From the NCBI GenBank assembly GCA_027600665.1, contig JADGJL010000389.1, forward strand, positions 1 to 23,047: 23,047 bases of DNA, written 5' to 3'. Made by a program: the position numbers and the translations under genes. Positions within the stretch are counted from its first letter, which is position 1, and each line of letters opens with the position of its first letter. Shown here piece after piece: positions 9,646-19,810 of this stretch. The DNA comes from Irineochytrium annulatum (taxonomy: Eukaryota; Chytridiomycota; Chytridiomycetes; Chytridiales; Chytridiaceae). The notes beneath the pieces are model-generated. The model saw nothing but the letters and a program-made list of their open reading frames with translations, had not been told where the DNA came from and searched no databases.

Positions 9646-11133
9646 ATGATGCTGAACAACGACGTCCTTGCCCTGATACTGGACGAGCTTGATCCGACGG
9701 CCGGCCTCGGCGTCCGCACCCTCCACTCCTGCCTTCTCGTCTCCCGCGGATCCTTCCGGCTCGCCGCGGGCCGGCTGTGGCCACAGCACTTCTGGTACCT
9801 CACCGGCACCGGCGTCGCGCCGAAATCTGAGCTCGCCAAGCGCGGGGAGGACCCCGTCGCCAGCAATTTGATCAACGGGGTGATTGAGCGCCTGTTCAAG
9901 CCCGACGACCAGCCGTCCGTGTCCGCGGGGGACGCTCGGCGCGTTTGGCGTTGCAAGGTATACCTGCGATCCCTCACGGCACTCTGTGTGGGTGCCGCGG
10001 CCACCCGCGGACCTGCTCTCGTCACGCCGCTGATGGGCAAGATCCGATCAGTGACGATCGACACCGAAGCCACCGGCCCGACGGCCCTGGAGGAGCTTTG
10101 GCTGGATTGGATCAAGCAGCAAATGAGCGCGGGGGACGGTGCAAGCGAGGTCGTGTACGCGGGCGAGCCGGTGCAGCGCGTCCTGGAGTTTGCGGCGTTC
10201 CAATGCGTGACGACGGTGGCCGTGACGTACTGGGAGTCGGACGAGCTGGAGCCCCTCGCGGCCATGGTGCTCAACAACTCCGTCGTCCGGAATTTGCGTT
10301 TCGTGGAGGGAAAATATGCGGATCGCCCGGTCGAGAGGCTGCTGGAGAACTGGCGGGAGGTACCCATCAAACGCCCGGGCGCTCTGCGCCAGCTTAGGAT
10401 CGACCACCATTCACGAGCGCTACTGATCATGGAGGCGGGCTTCTGCGCGCAATTTACGTCCTTGACGCACCTGATCGTGCCATCGATGATGTTTGGGTCA
10501 AACTTCAAAGCCACCGAGCTCGCGGGCTGCACCGGGACGTTGAAGCACCTTGACGTGTGGCTGTCGCTAACAGCGGACGATGTGGAACCGCAGCTCGCTG
10601 TGCTCGGGAGCTGCGTCAACCTTAAGAAGCTCGAAGTCCAGCTGATGCGAACCACCAGTGATATCAGGACACGGCTTTGCTCCGCGATTTCGAGGCTGGT
10701 GAAGCTTGAAAAATTGGCGATCAGCGGCCATATTTGGAGGGAGCTGCCAACAGTATCGCTCCTCCACGCCATGCCCCGCCTTCGAGACCTCGTGCTTGAT
10801 TTCCGTATACCCATTCTTCACGCACGCGTTGTCATTCCCTTTCGGCGCCTATCAACCGTAGCGATTTTTGGCATAAGGCAGGTTGTGATCGAGGACATTG
10901 ATGCGATTATCGAAGCTGGCTGGGGCCGGCTGGAGTGGATGCGGGATGATGGCGACGTGATCGGGCCTGGGGAGGTGGACGGGACGGCGACGGCGGGCTT
11001 GGCACTTCGGGACGTGATGGCGGATGCGGAGCGGACGCCGATGTTGGACTGGGCGATGTGGAGCGCGTCCGGGCTGGAGTCGAAGGTTGCTGTCAGGACC
11101 GGAGGTGTTCGTGAACTCTCCTGGGTTAAATAG
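9646..11133 (+). CDS. F-box-like protein, paralogue 2
   Basis: Single exon, 495 aa. The N-terminus LNNDVLALILDELDP, VRTLHSCLLVSRGSF and AGRLWPQHFW matches paralogue 1 closely and is a fungal F-box-like pattern, so an SCF substrate-receptor role is plausible. The middle and C-terminal parts show loose leucine-rich stretches (LTHLIVPSM, LKHLDVWLSL, LKKLEVQLM, LEKLAISGH). The last 60 residues or so, from the GEVDGTATAG segment on, diverge from paralogue 1. That same segment is the one preserved in the inverted fragment at about 7653-7960. Two adjacent Met codons start the frame; the first, at 9646, is taken. Confidence 0.78.
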   Translation: MMLNNDVLALILDELDPTAGLGVRTLHSCLLVSRGSFRLAAGRLWPQHFWYLTGTGVAPKSELAKRGEDPVASNLINGVIERLFKPDDQPSVSAGDARRVWRCKVYLRSLTALCVGAAATRGPALVTPLMGKIRSVTIDTEATGPTALEELWLDWIKQQMSAGDGASEVVYAGEPVQRVLEFAAFQCVTTVAVTYWESDELEPLAAMVLNNSVVRNLRFVEGKYADRPVERLLENWREVPIKRPGALRQLRIDHHSRALLIMEAGFCAQFTSLTHLIVPSMMFGSNFKATELAGCTGTLKHLDVWLSLTADDVEPQLAVLGSCVNLKKLEVQLMRTTSDIRTRLCSAISRLVKLEKLAISGHIWRELPTVSLLHAMPRLRDLVLDFRIPILHARVVIPFRRLSTVAIFGIRQVVIEDIDAIIEAGWGRLEWMRDDGDVIGPGEVDGTATAGLALRDVMADAERTPMLDWAMWSASGLESKVAVRTGGVRELSWVK

Positions 11134-11487
11134 CAAATCATAGAATATTTATAAGCATAAAGCTTCTCTTTGCACACAATTTATTGCCTGTGTACTTTTT
11201 TTACTTGGTGAGATCATGTTTTACATGGTGACACCTGAACTTTACAGGTTTTTCTAAGAGGAAATGTAGAGTTAAAGTATGAGCATGGGGGTCCATAAAG
11301 TTAAACTTCGTTTACAGCCAGAATAAAGCAGACTACCTGGTCGGCTCCAATACGGCGCGTTTTATGCCCGGCCCGGTCATGGCTGGGGTCCCTGGATCGC
11401 GTCCCACCTTCGCGTCGGCAAATCTCCGGCCGAAGCATCCACGACCGCGGCTGCACACTCACCTCCTCAGTCTCCTAACGCCCAACG
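11134..11487. other. Spacer between F-box-like paralogue 2 and small membrane protein
   Basis: No gene seen. AATAAA at 11332-11337 could be a distal poly(A) signal of the F-box-like gene. A GC-rich stretch at about 11355-11487 precedes the next ATG and is probably that gene's 5' leader. An open frame starting at 11364 overlaps it in another phase and looks spurious. Confidence 0.5.
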
Positions 11488-12027
11488 ATGGTCTACAAGC
11501 TCTTCCTGGCGCACTCGATCCTCGAGGGCGGCGTCTCGGTCGCCTCCATCGCCGGCCTCGCCGGGCTGATCCCGACCGTGCCCCTGTTCCCCTGGACAGG
11601 TGCCGGCGGGCCGACGGCCGTCGCGACCGCCGAGCTCGCGTCCGTAGGTCAGTGCCCGCCTTTCCCGTCAATCCGGATGGACAAGGCGATCTAGCAGATC
11701 CTTGTTAACCTGTTAACTTTTATGTACCGTACAGCCCTTCTCTCTTTCGGTACCGTTCCCTACCTCACGGCATACCTCACGAGCCCCGTGCCCCAGTCCT
11801 CCGTGCCGTTGGCCATCGGTGCGGCGATGTACCACGTCATCGTCGCGATCTCGACCGCGCTCCGCCTCGCGGACGGGAAGCTGCCCGTGCTGACGGTCGA
11901 CGGCGAGGCGGGGAGGATGAGGGGCGGCGGGGCCGCGCTAGCGCTGCATGCCATCTTCGCTTGGAGGTTCGTCGCGTGGGTGCTCAAGCACAACAAGGGC
12001 GCGAGGGACGCGAAGAAGGGGATCTGA
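11488..12027 (+). CDS. Small hydrophobic, probably membrane protein
   Basis: Exons 11488-11647 and 11735-12027, 87-bp intron, 150 aa. The two exons join in phase through a split Ala codon (ELASV-A-LLSFGTVPY). Hydrophobic stretches lie near residues 4-30 (LFLAHSILEGGVSVASIAGL), about 54-68, about 78-95 (LAIGAAMYHVIVAIS) and about 122-138 (ALHAIFAWRFVAWVL), so three or four membrane spans are likely. The basic tail KHNKGARDAKKGI would then be cytosolic. I do not recognise the family. Gene structure, codon use and a clean stop support a real gene. Confidence 0.7.
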
Positions 12028-12817
12028 GTGTTAGACGGTGGGACGCGATCTCAAGTGAATCGTGCGACAGGAAGGAGAAAAGTTACTGAAGGCGGTTGGA
12101 CAGTTCCTTGAGCAATGGCGGTCTCCTGTATCCTCATATGTATCTGTTAACCCAATTTGAATACACGGCGTCACTTTTTCAGCATAGGTATTCGCCTGCT
12201 TTGATTAGGAGGTGGGTCATCACGTTGATGAGCCCAACTACAGACCATAGTCAAGAACCGAAGGATGACGGGAAATACCGCTCTTGCCATTCCTCTCCTT
12301 ATGGCCGAAGCAGTCCACGCCTCTCTCATCCGTCCTCTCCCTTGACGTCTTCCAGCCGACCTCGTCGAGCTCTCTCTACGCTCCAATAGGTCGGATGGGG
12401 GTCATCGGCTGGCACGAGACGAGCTCAAATCTAGTTGTTCTCCTCTACGACGCACACCGCCATCGCGTCCGCCCCTCCTCCCACCAGCAATATTCTTAAT
12501 CATTCGTGCACGAAAACATATCCATACACATGGTCGGTCACGGTCTCCACAGCGCCACCGACCCGGAACGTGGGCGTCCGGTCTTTGGCGCGAATCTCAC
12601 GCACGGCCGCATCCTGGCCGCATCCTCAGCCGAGACGTAGCTTCGTTTGCCAACAGGCCGTTGTTGGCAATCAAAAAGGACGGACTCCCCTAGAGTATTA
12701 TCGTCTTTTGTCAGGGTGCCATTTGCATCACCCATCCGTCATTTTCCTTTTGGACCGTTGCAGGCGACCACCATCGACCCCTTCCACGGGAAGTCAACCG
12801 CGAGCAGATAGATAGAG
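12028..12817. other. Spacer without a convincing gene
   Basis: Several short open frames on both strands show no motif and have low-complexity Ser/Pro/Arg composition. CTCC- and TCTC-rich pyrimidine stretches are frequent at 12290-12480, as in promoter regions of GC-rich fungi. The region likely contains the 3' end of the membrane-protein transcript and the promoter and leader of the hydrolase gene. Confidence 0.5.
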
Positions 12818-14839
12818 ATGCAGCAGACGGGATACCACCAGCACGAGTTCGCCGGCAGGCCGGCCTACCGGGAATCCGGCTTTGCGGATGAGAAGAAGGG
12901 CGCCGCCGGCGAGATCGGCGGGGGTGCCGCCCTCGGCGTGAGGGGATCTGGCTCGAAGAGGCGGTGGATCATTGCCGGCGCGGCCTTCCTGGGCCTGGTG
13001 ATTGTCGTGTCCGTGGCCGTCGGCGTCGCTGTGGTGCGTTTACCTGCAGGGTTTGCTTGGGGCAGCCAGGCTCGTTGATTAACCCCGTTCGTCCCAGGCC
13101 GCGAAGAAGAATCAGGTCACTACGGTCGACAACTCCAATTCCACCAGCAGCCAGCAGCAGCAGCAGGCGCCTGCATTTATCGCCGTGACGGAGGTTGACC
13201 CGGCTTTCGTCAACCCCGACGGCCAGGATGCTCCCTCTCCATCGGTGGCCGCGGCTGCAGCGCCATCGCCCAGCGCGGAGCCGGCTCCCGTCGTCCCGCT
13301 GGCTGGGTCGGACAGTGGCTTGACCACAGCGACGAGCACGTTTATGCCGGCGTCCACGAATGCGACGACGGCTGTTCCCACGATGTCGCTGGTGGCGCCA
13401 CCGCCCCCGCCGCCCGTTGGTGGGAAGTTCTTGATGTGAGTATCGGAGCCGATGTTGAAGGATCAGATGGCGATGGGGGGTGCTCATGGTTATCGTTATC
13501 TAAACTAATGCTTGACTTTTAAGCGGCGGCTGGTGGGATCAGATCATGCCTAAGGATATCAACTCGAAGATGTCGGGCTACAACTCGGCCGTCCCCGCTG
13601 GGTCCTTGTGGCAGACCACCAAGTCGCTGAGCGACGGCGGCAGCTTTGATGCTAAGTGGGACATCCAGCAGGTGGAGGCGACCAACACGGACGCCGCCTT
13701 CCAAGTCGTCATCTTCCCCAAGTTTGGCGTTTCGGATGCCGCGATCGACAAGATGGTGGCGCAGGTGGACAAGATCGCCTCGTCGGGCCGATTGGTAAGT
13801 GCGGGAAGTATATATTATTAGACTAATCTTCGTTGTGCTTAGGTATTCTTGCGTTACGGCAGTGAGATGAACGGCTACTGGGTATGCAGGGCTTGCTACC
13901 ATTTTTATTGCATGTCAATCGCTAACCGCACCCACGTCTAGTTCATGGATTACAGCCTTCAACCCAGCAAGTTCGTCGCCGAGTGGCGCCGCGTGGCTCA
14001 GCGCGTCTACGCCGGGGTCAGCCAGCGCCAGAACGTCGCCATGCTCTGGTCTCCAATGGTGAACGCGAACCCGGGCTGGGCACCGGACCATTGCAACTCC
14101 GAGATGGACACGAACGGGGACGGGAAGTGCAACATGGACGACGACCCTTACACGCCTTACTACCCGGGGGATGACGTGGTCGACTGGGTCGGCATCTCGA
14201 TCTACGCTTATGGGGACAGGGAGTCGAACAAGAAGCCGGACCCGAACCTGTTTTTGAACAAGCTGCATGATAGCCAGCATGACTCGAACAGGAAGAACTA
14301 CTTTGACTTCTATGATATGTTCTGCAATAAGCGCGGGAAGCCCATGATGCTTTCGGAGGTGGGTCCTTGTTTACCTGGAGCGTGAAGCGAATCGATGATT
14401 AATGACTTTTGGTCGTTTCAATCGATTTTTTGTGGCATTAGACCAGGTAATTTGATCTGTTTATTGGCTAGTGCAGAACATGCATTTACATTATGAATAG
14501 CGCTCCCTTCCTTCGCGACGTTGATTCCGGCGATGGCAACCTCGCGATCAAGCAGGGGTGGTGGCGGCAATTCCTCAACGCAGACGTTCTGAAGAGTCAC
14601 CCTATGCTCCTTGGTGCCAATTTCTTCGACCTTGAGAAGCCGGAGAACGGTCATGACAACGACTTCCGGGTATGGATCCAATGCTACCCGATGGCTAAAG
14701 CGTTGCTTTGTACTAATTTCCATCTTTGTAGGTCTACGCGGACAACGATGGAGTCGCCGCTGCGCTGGCTGACGATCTTGGTTCTATTGCGACATTCTTG
14801 AGGGTGCCAAATTCCGGAAAGTTCTCGAGCGGGCTCTGA
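12818..14839 (+). CDS. GH26-like glycoside hydrolase with N-terminal membrane anchor
   Basis: Exons 12818-13033, 13098-13435, 13524-13794, 13843-13881, 13942-14358, 14472-14669, 14732-14839; 528 aa. A short cytosolic tail ends in SGSKRRW and is followed by one membrane segment (about 50-72) with no cleavable signal, giving a type II topology with the enzyme outside or in the lumen. Residues about 75-180 are a Gln/Ser/Thr/Pro/Ala-rich stalk likely to be O-glycosylated. The catalytic part shows FLRYGSEMNGYW with the likely acid/base Glu about 283, NVAMLWSP, an EF-hand-like loop DTNGDGKCNMDD, VDWVGISIYAYG, and PMMLSE with the likely nucleophile Glu about 427. The order fits GH26-type beta-mannanase or beta-glucanase clan A folds; the substrate cannot be told. 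The acceptor at 14471 is the least certain junction, since residues just after Glu 427 look atypical. Confidence 0.8.
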
Positions 14840-15302
14840 GAATTGGACTTCTGCGGCCTTTTTTTGATCAGGACTTTGACTTTTGCCTTTTATTACTTCC
14901 CCAATTTTCCATGTTTGTTTTTCTAGTCCGTTTACTTCGTGCAACGGCGCATGGTCGCCCGCATCGTTTGGCTTTAACACTTTATGCACTATTACCCCTC
15001 TTATTGACATTGTTGTTGCTTATGGTTGCCCCGTTCACGACCTTCACAATCGGACATTAACATTTCTTCTTCTGTTGCGAGCCATCCAATCTCTTGTCTT
15101 TTCCTTTCGGTTGTCACTGCTAGGACCTTCCCATTTTTACACAAGAAAGGCACGATAGAAGAGAAATACACAGTCATTATGCGCATTAGCTGTCTTCGCT
15201 TTCCTGCTAAAAGCCAGCGGTATCGTGTTCAATTCACAAGCCCCAGTCACTGTCACTCCAACCCCACCCGCGAGCACTCCGGCACGGCGACGACGCGTCG
15301 AC
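14840..15302. other. Spacer upstream of the transporter
   Basis: No gene is visible. The region is T-rich with many CTTT/TTTC runs on the plus strand, as expected of a fungal promoter. The transporter frame is open back to about 15168 without an ATG, reading hydrophobic residues from about 15174, so a short upstream exon cannot be excluded. Confidence 0.5.
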
Positions 15303-17940
15303 ATGATGCCGCCGACCATTGATGTCGACAGGCCTGATGCGGGTGCGGACCGTCATCTGGCGGAGGTTGACAAGGAGCTGGGGATCCCGCAGTGGAAAGT
15401 CGCGAGGGTCGAGGTCGAGCCACCCGACGAGGACGCCGTCGACCAGATCTACGATATCGTCGATGCGTGAGTTTGTTTCTCTCGTTGAACTTCGTTCTTC
15501 CCCGCTACTCCCGTTGTCCGTTCTGACGGGTTTTTCAGCGTGGTTTCCCGGACAGACGATCCCACCATCCCGGCGAACACGGCGCGAGCCTGGGTGCTCG
15601 GCATGATCCTCTGCGTCGCGCTCTCATTCATCAACACACTCTTCAGCTTCCGCACGAACCAGTTCTACACCAACCCCATCATCGGCGTGCTCCTGGCGTA
15701 CCCTCTGGCCATCCTCCTCGCTCGCGTGATACCGCGACACCTACGAGTCCTGGGAATCGATCTGAACCCGGGCCCGTTCAGCCTCAAGGAGCACGCGCTC
15801 ATTTACGTCTGCTGCAGCGCTGGGTCAAACACCGCCTTTGCGATCTACAACGTAGTCGGCCAGCGATACAAGCTCGGGCAGGACCTGAGCATTGCGTGGG
15901 GGTTGGCCTTTGCGGTCGTCTCCCAGATCTTCGGATACGGCCTGGCGGGGCTCTGTCGTAGGTACCTCGTCCGACCGGTGGCGATGCTATGGCCTACAAA
16001 TCTGTCGACGATCGCGATGCTCAATAGCCTGCACGAGGACCCTGGCGGCGGCGGCGGCGGTAGGAAGCGGTTTACGTTCTTTTGCATTGCGGCGGTGGTC
16101 GTTTTCGCGTACGAGTGGCTGCCGATCTATATCATGCCCGTCCTGTCGGTCTTCAGCTTCCTCTGCTGGATCACGCCGTTCGGGTCGGACATTCGCTTCT
16201 TCGCCTCGGCGCAGAGCGGGGGAGGCGTCGGCATGCTGTCGCTCTCGTTTGACTGGGCCCTCATCGGGCCTTTCAATCCAATCACCTCGCCGCTCTGGGC
16301 CGTGCTCAACCAGCTGTTGGGTCTGTGGGTGATCAATTGGATTGCGGTGCCGATCCTGTACAAGTCCAACGCGTTTGGCAACGATCAGAACATCGGCGTG
16401 GAACAGGGCCCAAACTCGACGATGGCCACCTTCCCGATGGGACGGGCTCTGAACACGCCAGCACTGTTTGATAGGGATGGCGTCAACTTCCGTGCGCAGC
16501 GTTTGGTGAACAAGGTCAACCTGACGTTGAACGAGCCCTTTTATGACTCCGTGGCACCCATCCGACTTGTATGTTACCTGTACCGTTTTGCTACTTTGCT
16601 AAACCATCAAAAATTGGGTAGACGACCTTGTACGCCGTGTATTTCGCTTGCAACTTCGCGGTCTTCTCCGCGACCATCGTTCACGTCTTTCTATGGTATG
16701 GCCCGGAGATCTGGCACCGCTTTCGGTCCGCCGTACGGGACCTCGATCACGACCTTCACTCGCGGCTTATGGATGCCTATCCGGACGTCCCAGACTCGTG
16801 GTACGCTATCCTCCTGGGCATCAACACCTTGGCTGCCATAATGATCTGTCAGTTTGGAGGGTTCGACCTGCCTTGGTGGGGTGTGTTGCTAGCCCTCGGG
16901 ATCTCTATCGTCTCGATTCTCCCGATTGGTGTGATCCAGGCCATTTCGGGGCAACAAGTCGGCATCAACGTCATGTCGGAGTTCTTGATGGGCCTTATCT
17001 TGCCGGGGCGACTTGTGGCCGTGATGACCTTTAAGGTACAGAGTTGCTATCTACCCACGTGTGTTACTTATTTGGAAAATACTAGACTCTCTCCTTCATG
17101 TCCATCGCCCAGGCGCTCTCCCTCGTTTCCGACCTCAAGCTCGCGCACTACATGAAGATACCCCCGCGCACTATGTTCCTCTTCCAGATGGCCGCGACCG
17201 TCATATCGGCCGTCGTAAACATCGTGACCGCCTGCTTTCTGTACGAATCCTTCGGCCGCTCGAAGACCACGTTAATCGACAGATCCGATCCGAAGTCCCC
17301 ATATGAATGGGTCCTCGACACCACGGAGGCCCCCGTCGGCTGGACCGCTGTCGGCTATACCGTCTTCGTGAACTCTGGCGCTATATGGGGTGCGGTTGGC
17401 CCCGCACGATTTTTTGGCCCGGCATCACCATACTATCGGACGCTCTTCTCCTTCATCGTCGGCGCCGTCCTGCCGCTAATTCCCTGGCAGCTCCACAAAC
17501 ACTACCCGGCGGGCTACTGGCATCTGGTTAACGTTCCCCTCATCTTCATCATGCCCGACTTGCCCGGCATGACCCAATCTGGCCTTATCACGTCGCTTGT
17601 GATTGCGGTCCTCTTCAACTACTTCATCAAGAAGTATCGGCACCTGTGGTGGAAGCGGTACGCATACGTCCTCTCCGCTTCCTTGGACACGGGCCTCGCT
17701 TTCGCCCTCACGGTCCAGTTCTTCGCCATCTACTACAACGCCAGCTATCTGCTGCCCTTCCCCGCGTGGATTGGAAACCCTGTGGACCAGGAGCACTGCG
17801 CGCCGGATTACTACCTGACGTGCACCATGAACGCGCAGCAAGGGGAGGCGAGGGGTGGGGTTTACGATTTCGCTCAGGATGCGTTCTGCGTTTCCATCAA
17901 CTTTCAAAATCTCAGCGCGGAGATGGGGCTTTATGGCTGA
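15303..17940 (+). CDS. OPT-family oligopeptide transporter
   Basis: Exons 15303-15466, 15539-16568, 16622-17035, 17086-17940; introns of 72, 53 and 50 bp; 820 aa, the usual length for fungal OPT proteins. Characteristic motifs are NTLFSFRTNQFYTNPI, the NPGPFSLKEH segment, MLWPTNLSTIAMLN, SFDWALIGPFNPITSPLWA, SGQQVGINV, and the loop AHYMKIPPRTMF. About 12 to 16 hydrophobic segments are expected. OPT proteins import small peptides, glutathione or metal chelates with protons at the plasma membrane or vacuole; the substrate here is unknown. The N-terminus is acidic and soluble (DKELGIPQWKVARVEVEPPD). A six-glycine run, PGGGGGGRKRF, sits in a hydrophilic loop. The tandem ATGs at 15303/15306 are the first Met codons in frame. 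Confidence 0.93.
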
Positions 17941-18182
17941 TGATAGGAGGGACAGCTTTTCTCATTAATCTATGATATCTATGATGCGCAATCCAAATCC
18001 GAGTCATTTTTTTCAAATATATTTATGGTCTCAACTCCTTTGCCTTTGGGCGGCTGGAATATCGATCACAACTTGTTTCGCATAATCCATAGACTATAAT
18101 CATTTACGTGGACATCAAGGGTGTATTCATTCCTCTGCACAACGTGACGCCGGACAAGTCTGTCGGCCTCGAAATCGGAGCA

Positions 18183-19810
18183 ATGCTGGCCGCTGGGCAT
18201 CCGATCAACGACACCGCGCCGACTGATGCGACGGCATCGCCCGTAGTGGCCGGCCACACCGTCGACGAAGTGGTCGCCGCTCTTCAAGGCCTCACGCCGA
18301 CGAAGACGAACATCCGCGGCCCACCTCTTCGAGCTCCTCAGCCCGCGAAGTCGCCTCGCCCGCCATCCTCCTCCTCTTCTTCGGGCCTGCCGAGGGCCTC
18401 CAGTGCGCCGGGGAAGGCATCCAGCCCGTCCGTGATGCCCAGGAAGTCCCCGGCGGCATCTCACCCGGCGCAATCCGCTGACCCGGCCTCCCCGCCGTCG
18501 ACGATCACCGGCAACGCAAGGGATCGTGTCACCTTCAGCGATGCGTCGAGCCCCCCGTCTGTGACTGGAGGCACCGCTGCAAAAGGTGTGGGCCAACCTC
18601 AGCGGCCGCCGTGGAACCCGGACACGCTCACGCCGTCCAAGAAGAGGGAATCGAGCCTCATTGGGCCGGGCAAGAGGATCGATCGATCGCCGACGACGCC
18701 GAGGCCGCAGGAGGGTGGTGGTGGCGCTGCCTGCAGGGAGGTCAATCAGCTGAGGGGTCATCGGACGGCGGAGGTTGCGCAGGGGAAGAATGCGTTTATG
18801 ATGCAAATTGAAGGTTAACTTCTTCAATTTTGGTTTTTTTTTTTTTCTTTGGGCTTTGGATATGGACGGAAAAGCGTTATCTGATCTGCTATTTCCGGCA
18901 CCCAGACTTGTCGAAGAAACCACTAACCGGGGAGGGCGTGAATGGGATCGCTCCCGCGGCTGAACCCGTTGACCGCATGGTGGTGGACCATGACTGGACG
19001 ATGGGTCCGCCACCGCCGGTCCCGAAGAGGTCGGTTAGGAGGACGTCAAGCGCGGGGTCGATGCTTCCTCCTGACAACCGATCGAAGGATGGTGACTTAT
19101 CTTAATTTTCTGTTTATTTAAAACGGTATCGGATCGAGATGCTCATCCTTTACATGATCAAAAGAAATGAAGGCACTCCGGAAGGCGCTCGAGGATGAGA
19201 AGAAGCTCGTCCTTAAGATGTTGGACGATATTAACGCCAAGGAGACGAAGATTGAAGCGCTTGGTCCGTTGATTAAGATGTGCTGGCGAGGCCTTTTCTT
19301 CTGCAGCCGAGTACTTACCTTTTCTTGCTCTGCAGAGGCCAAGCTCAAAAGGGGTGCAGATAAGGCTATTAAGGATACGAATGTCGAAGAGCTGGTGAAT
19401 GAGCGGCTTAGAGAAAAGTTGGTTTCGCCATTCCCGCACGAATTTGTTTATAGAGCAACTAACAATTTTGAAAAACTGCAGAGAGGTTGAGCACCAGGAA
19501 GCCCTCAAAGCCTTGACCGATCGCTTCACCGCCATGAACTACACGCTGTCGAAGAAGCTCGATTTCGCCCTCAGTGTGAGTTACCCCATGCCACGTTCCG
19601 CGCATGCATTGTTGTCCTCTTACGATTTACCTCAAATTACAGATGCTTGACGATGAACAGCGTCTAGCCGTTTCGAAATGCACGTACCTTGACACGATCG
19701 GTGTAAAGATCGCCGATAAGAGCGAGGACCCGGCGAGCTCGAACTCCGCCTCCGTCATGCAGATGATGTCGGCGATCACGCTGGACGAGGAGGGGATGGA
19801 GACTTCGTGA
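18183..19810 (+). CDS. Unrecognised protein: Pro/Ser-rich half plus charged coiled-coil-like half
   Basis: Proposed exons 18183-18813, 18906-19091, 19165-19263, 19336-19417, 19482-19575, 19643-19810; phases agree throughout and give 419 aa. The first half is disordered, with many S/TP and SPR sites (TLTPSKKRESS, SPTTPRPQ, PKRSVRRTSSAGSM) suggesting phosphorylation by proline-directed and basophilic kinases. The second half is rich in K, E, D and L (MKALRKALEDEKKLVLKMLD, INAKETKIEAL, VEELVNERLREK, HQEALKALTDRFTAMNYTL) and should form coiled coils. The frame stays open upstream to 18093 without an ATG, so a 5' exon may be missing. Exon ends around 19263 and 19417 use weak donors. No family recognised; a scaffold or cytoskeletal role is only a guess. 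Confidence 0.6.

Noticed and set aside
9501..10814. 437-codon open frame on the minus strand
   Set aside because: It is antisense to F-box-like paralogue 2, is Ser/Arg-rich as expected of a shadow frame in GC-rich coding DNA, and has no motif.
11488..17940. Biosynthetic or sugar-use cluster of membrane protein, GH26-like enzyme and OPT transporter
   Set aside because: The genes share a strand but have long separate spacers, and an OPT transporter carries peptides rather than sugars, so nothing in the sequence ties them functionally.
18066..19013. 315-codon open frame on the minus strand
   Set aside because: It is antisense to the first exons of the coiled-coil gene and very Arg-rich, with no recognisable domain; the plus-strand exons have consistent splice phases.
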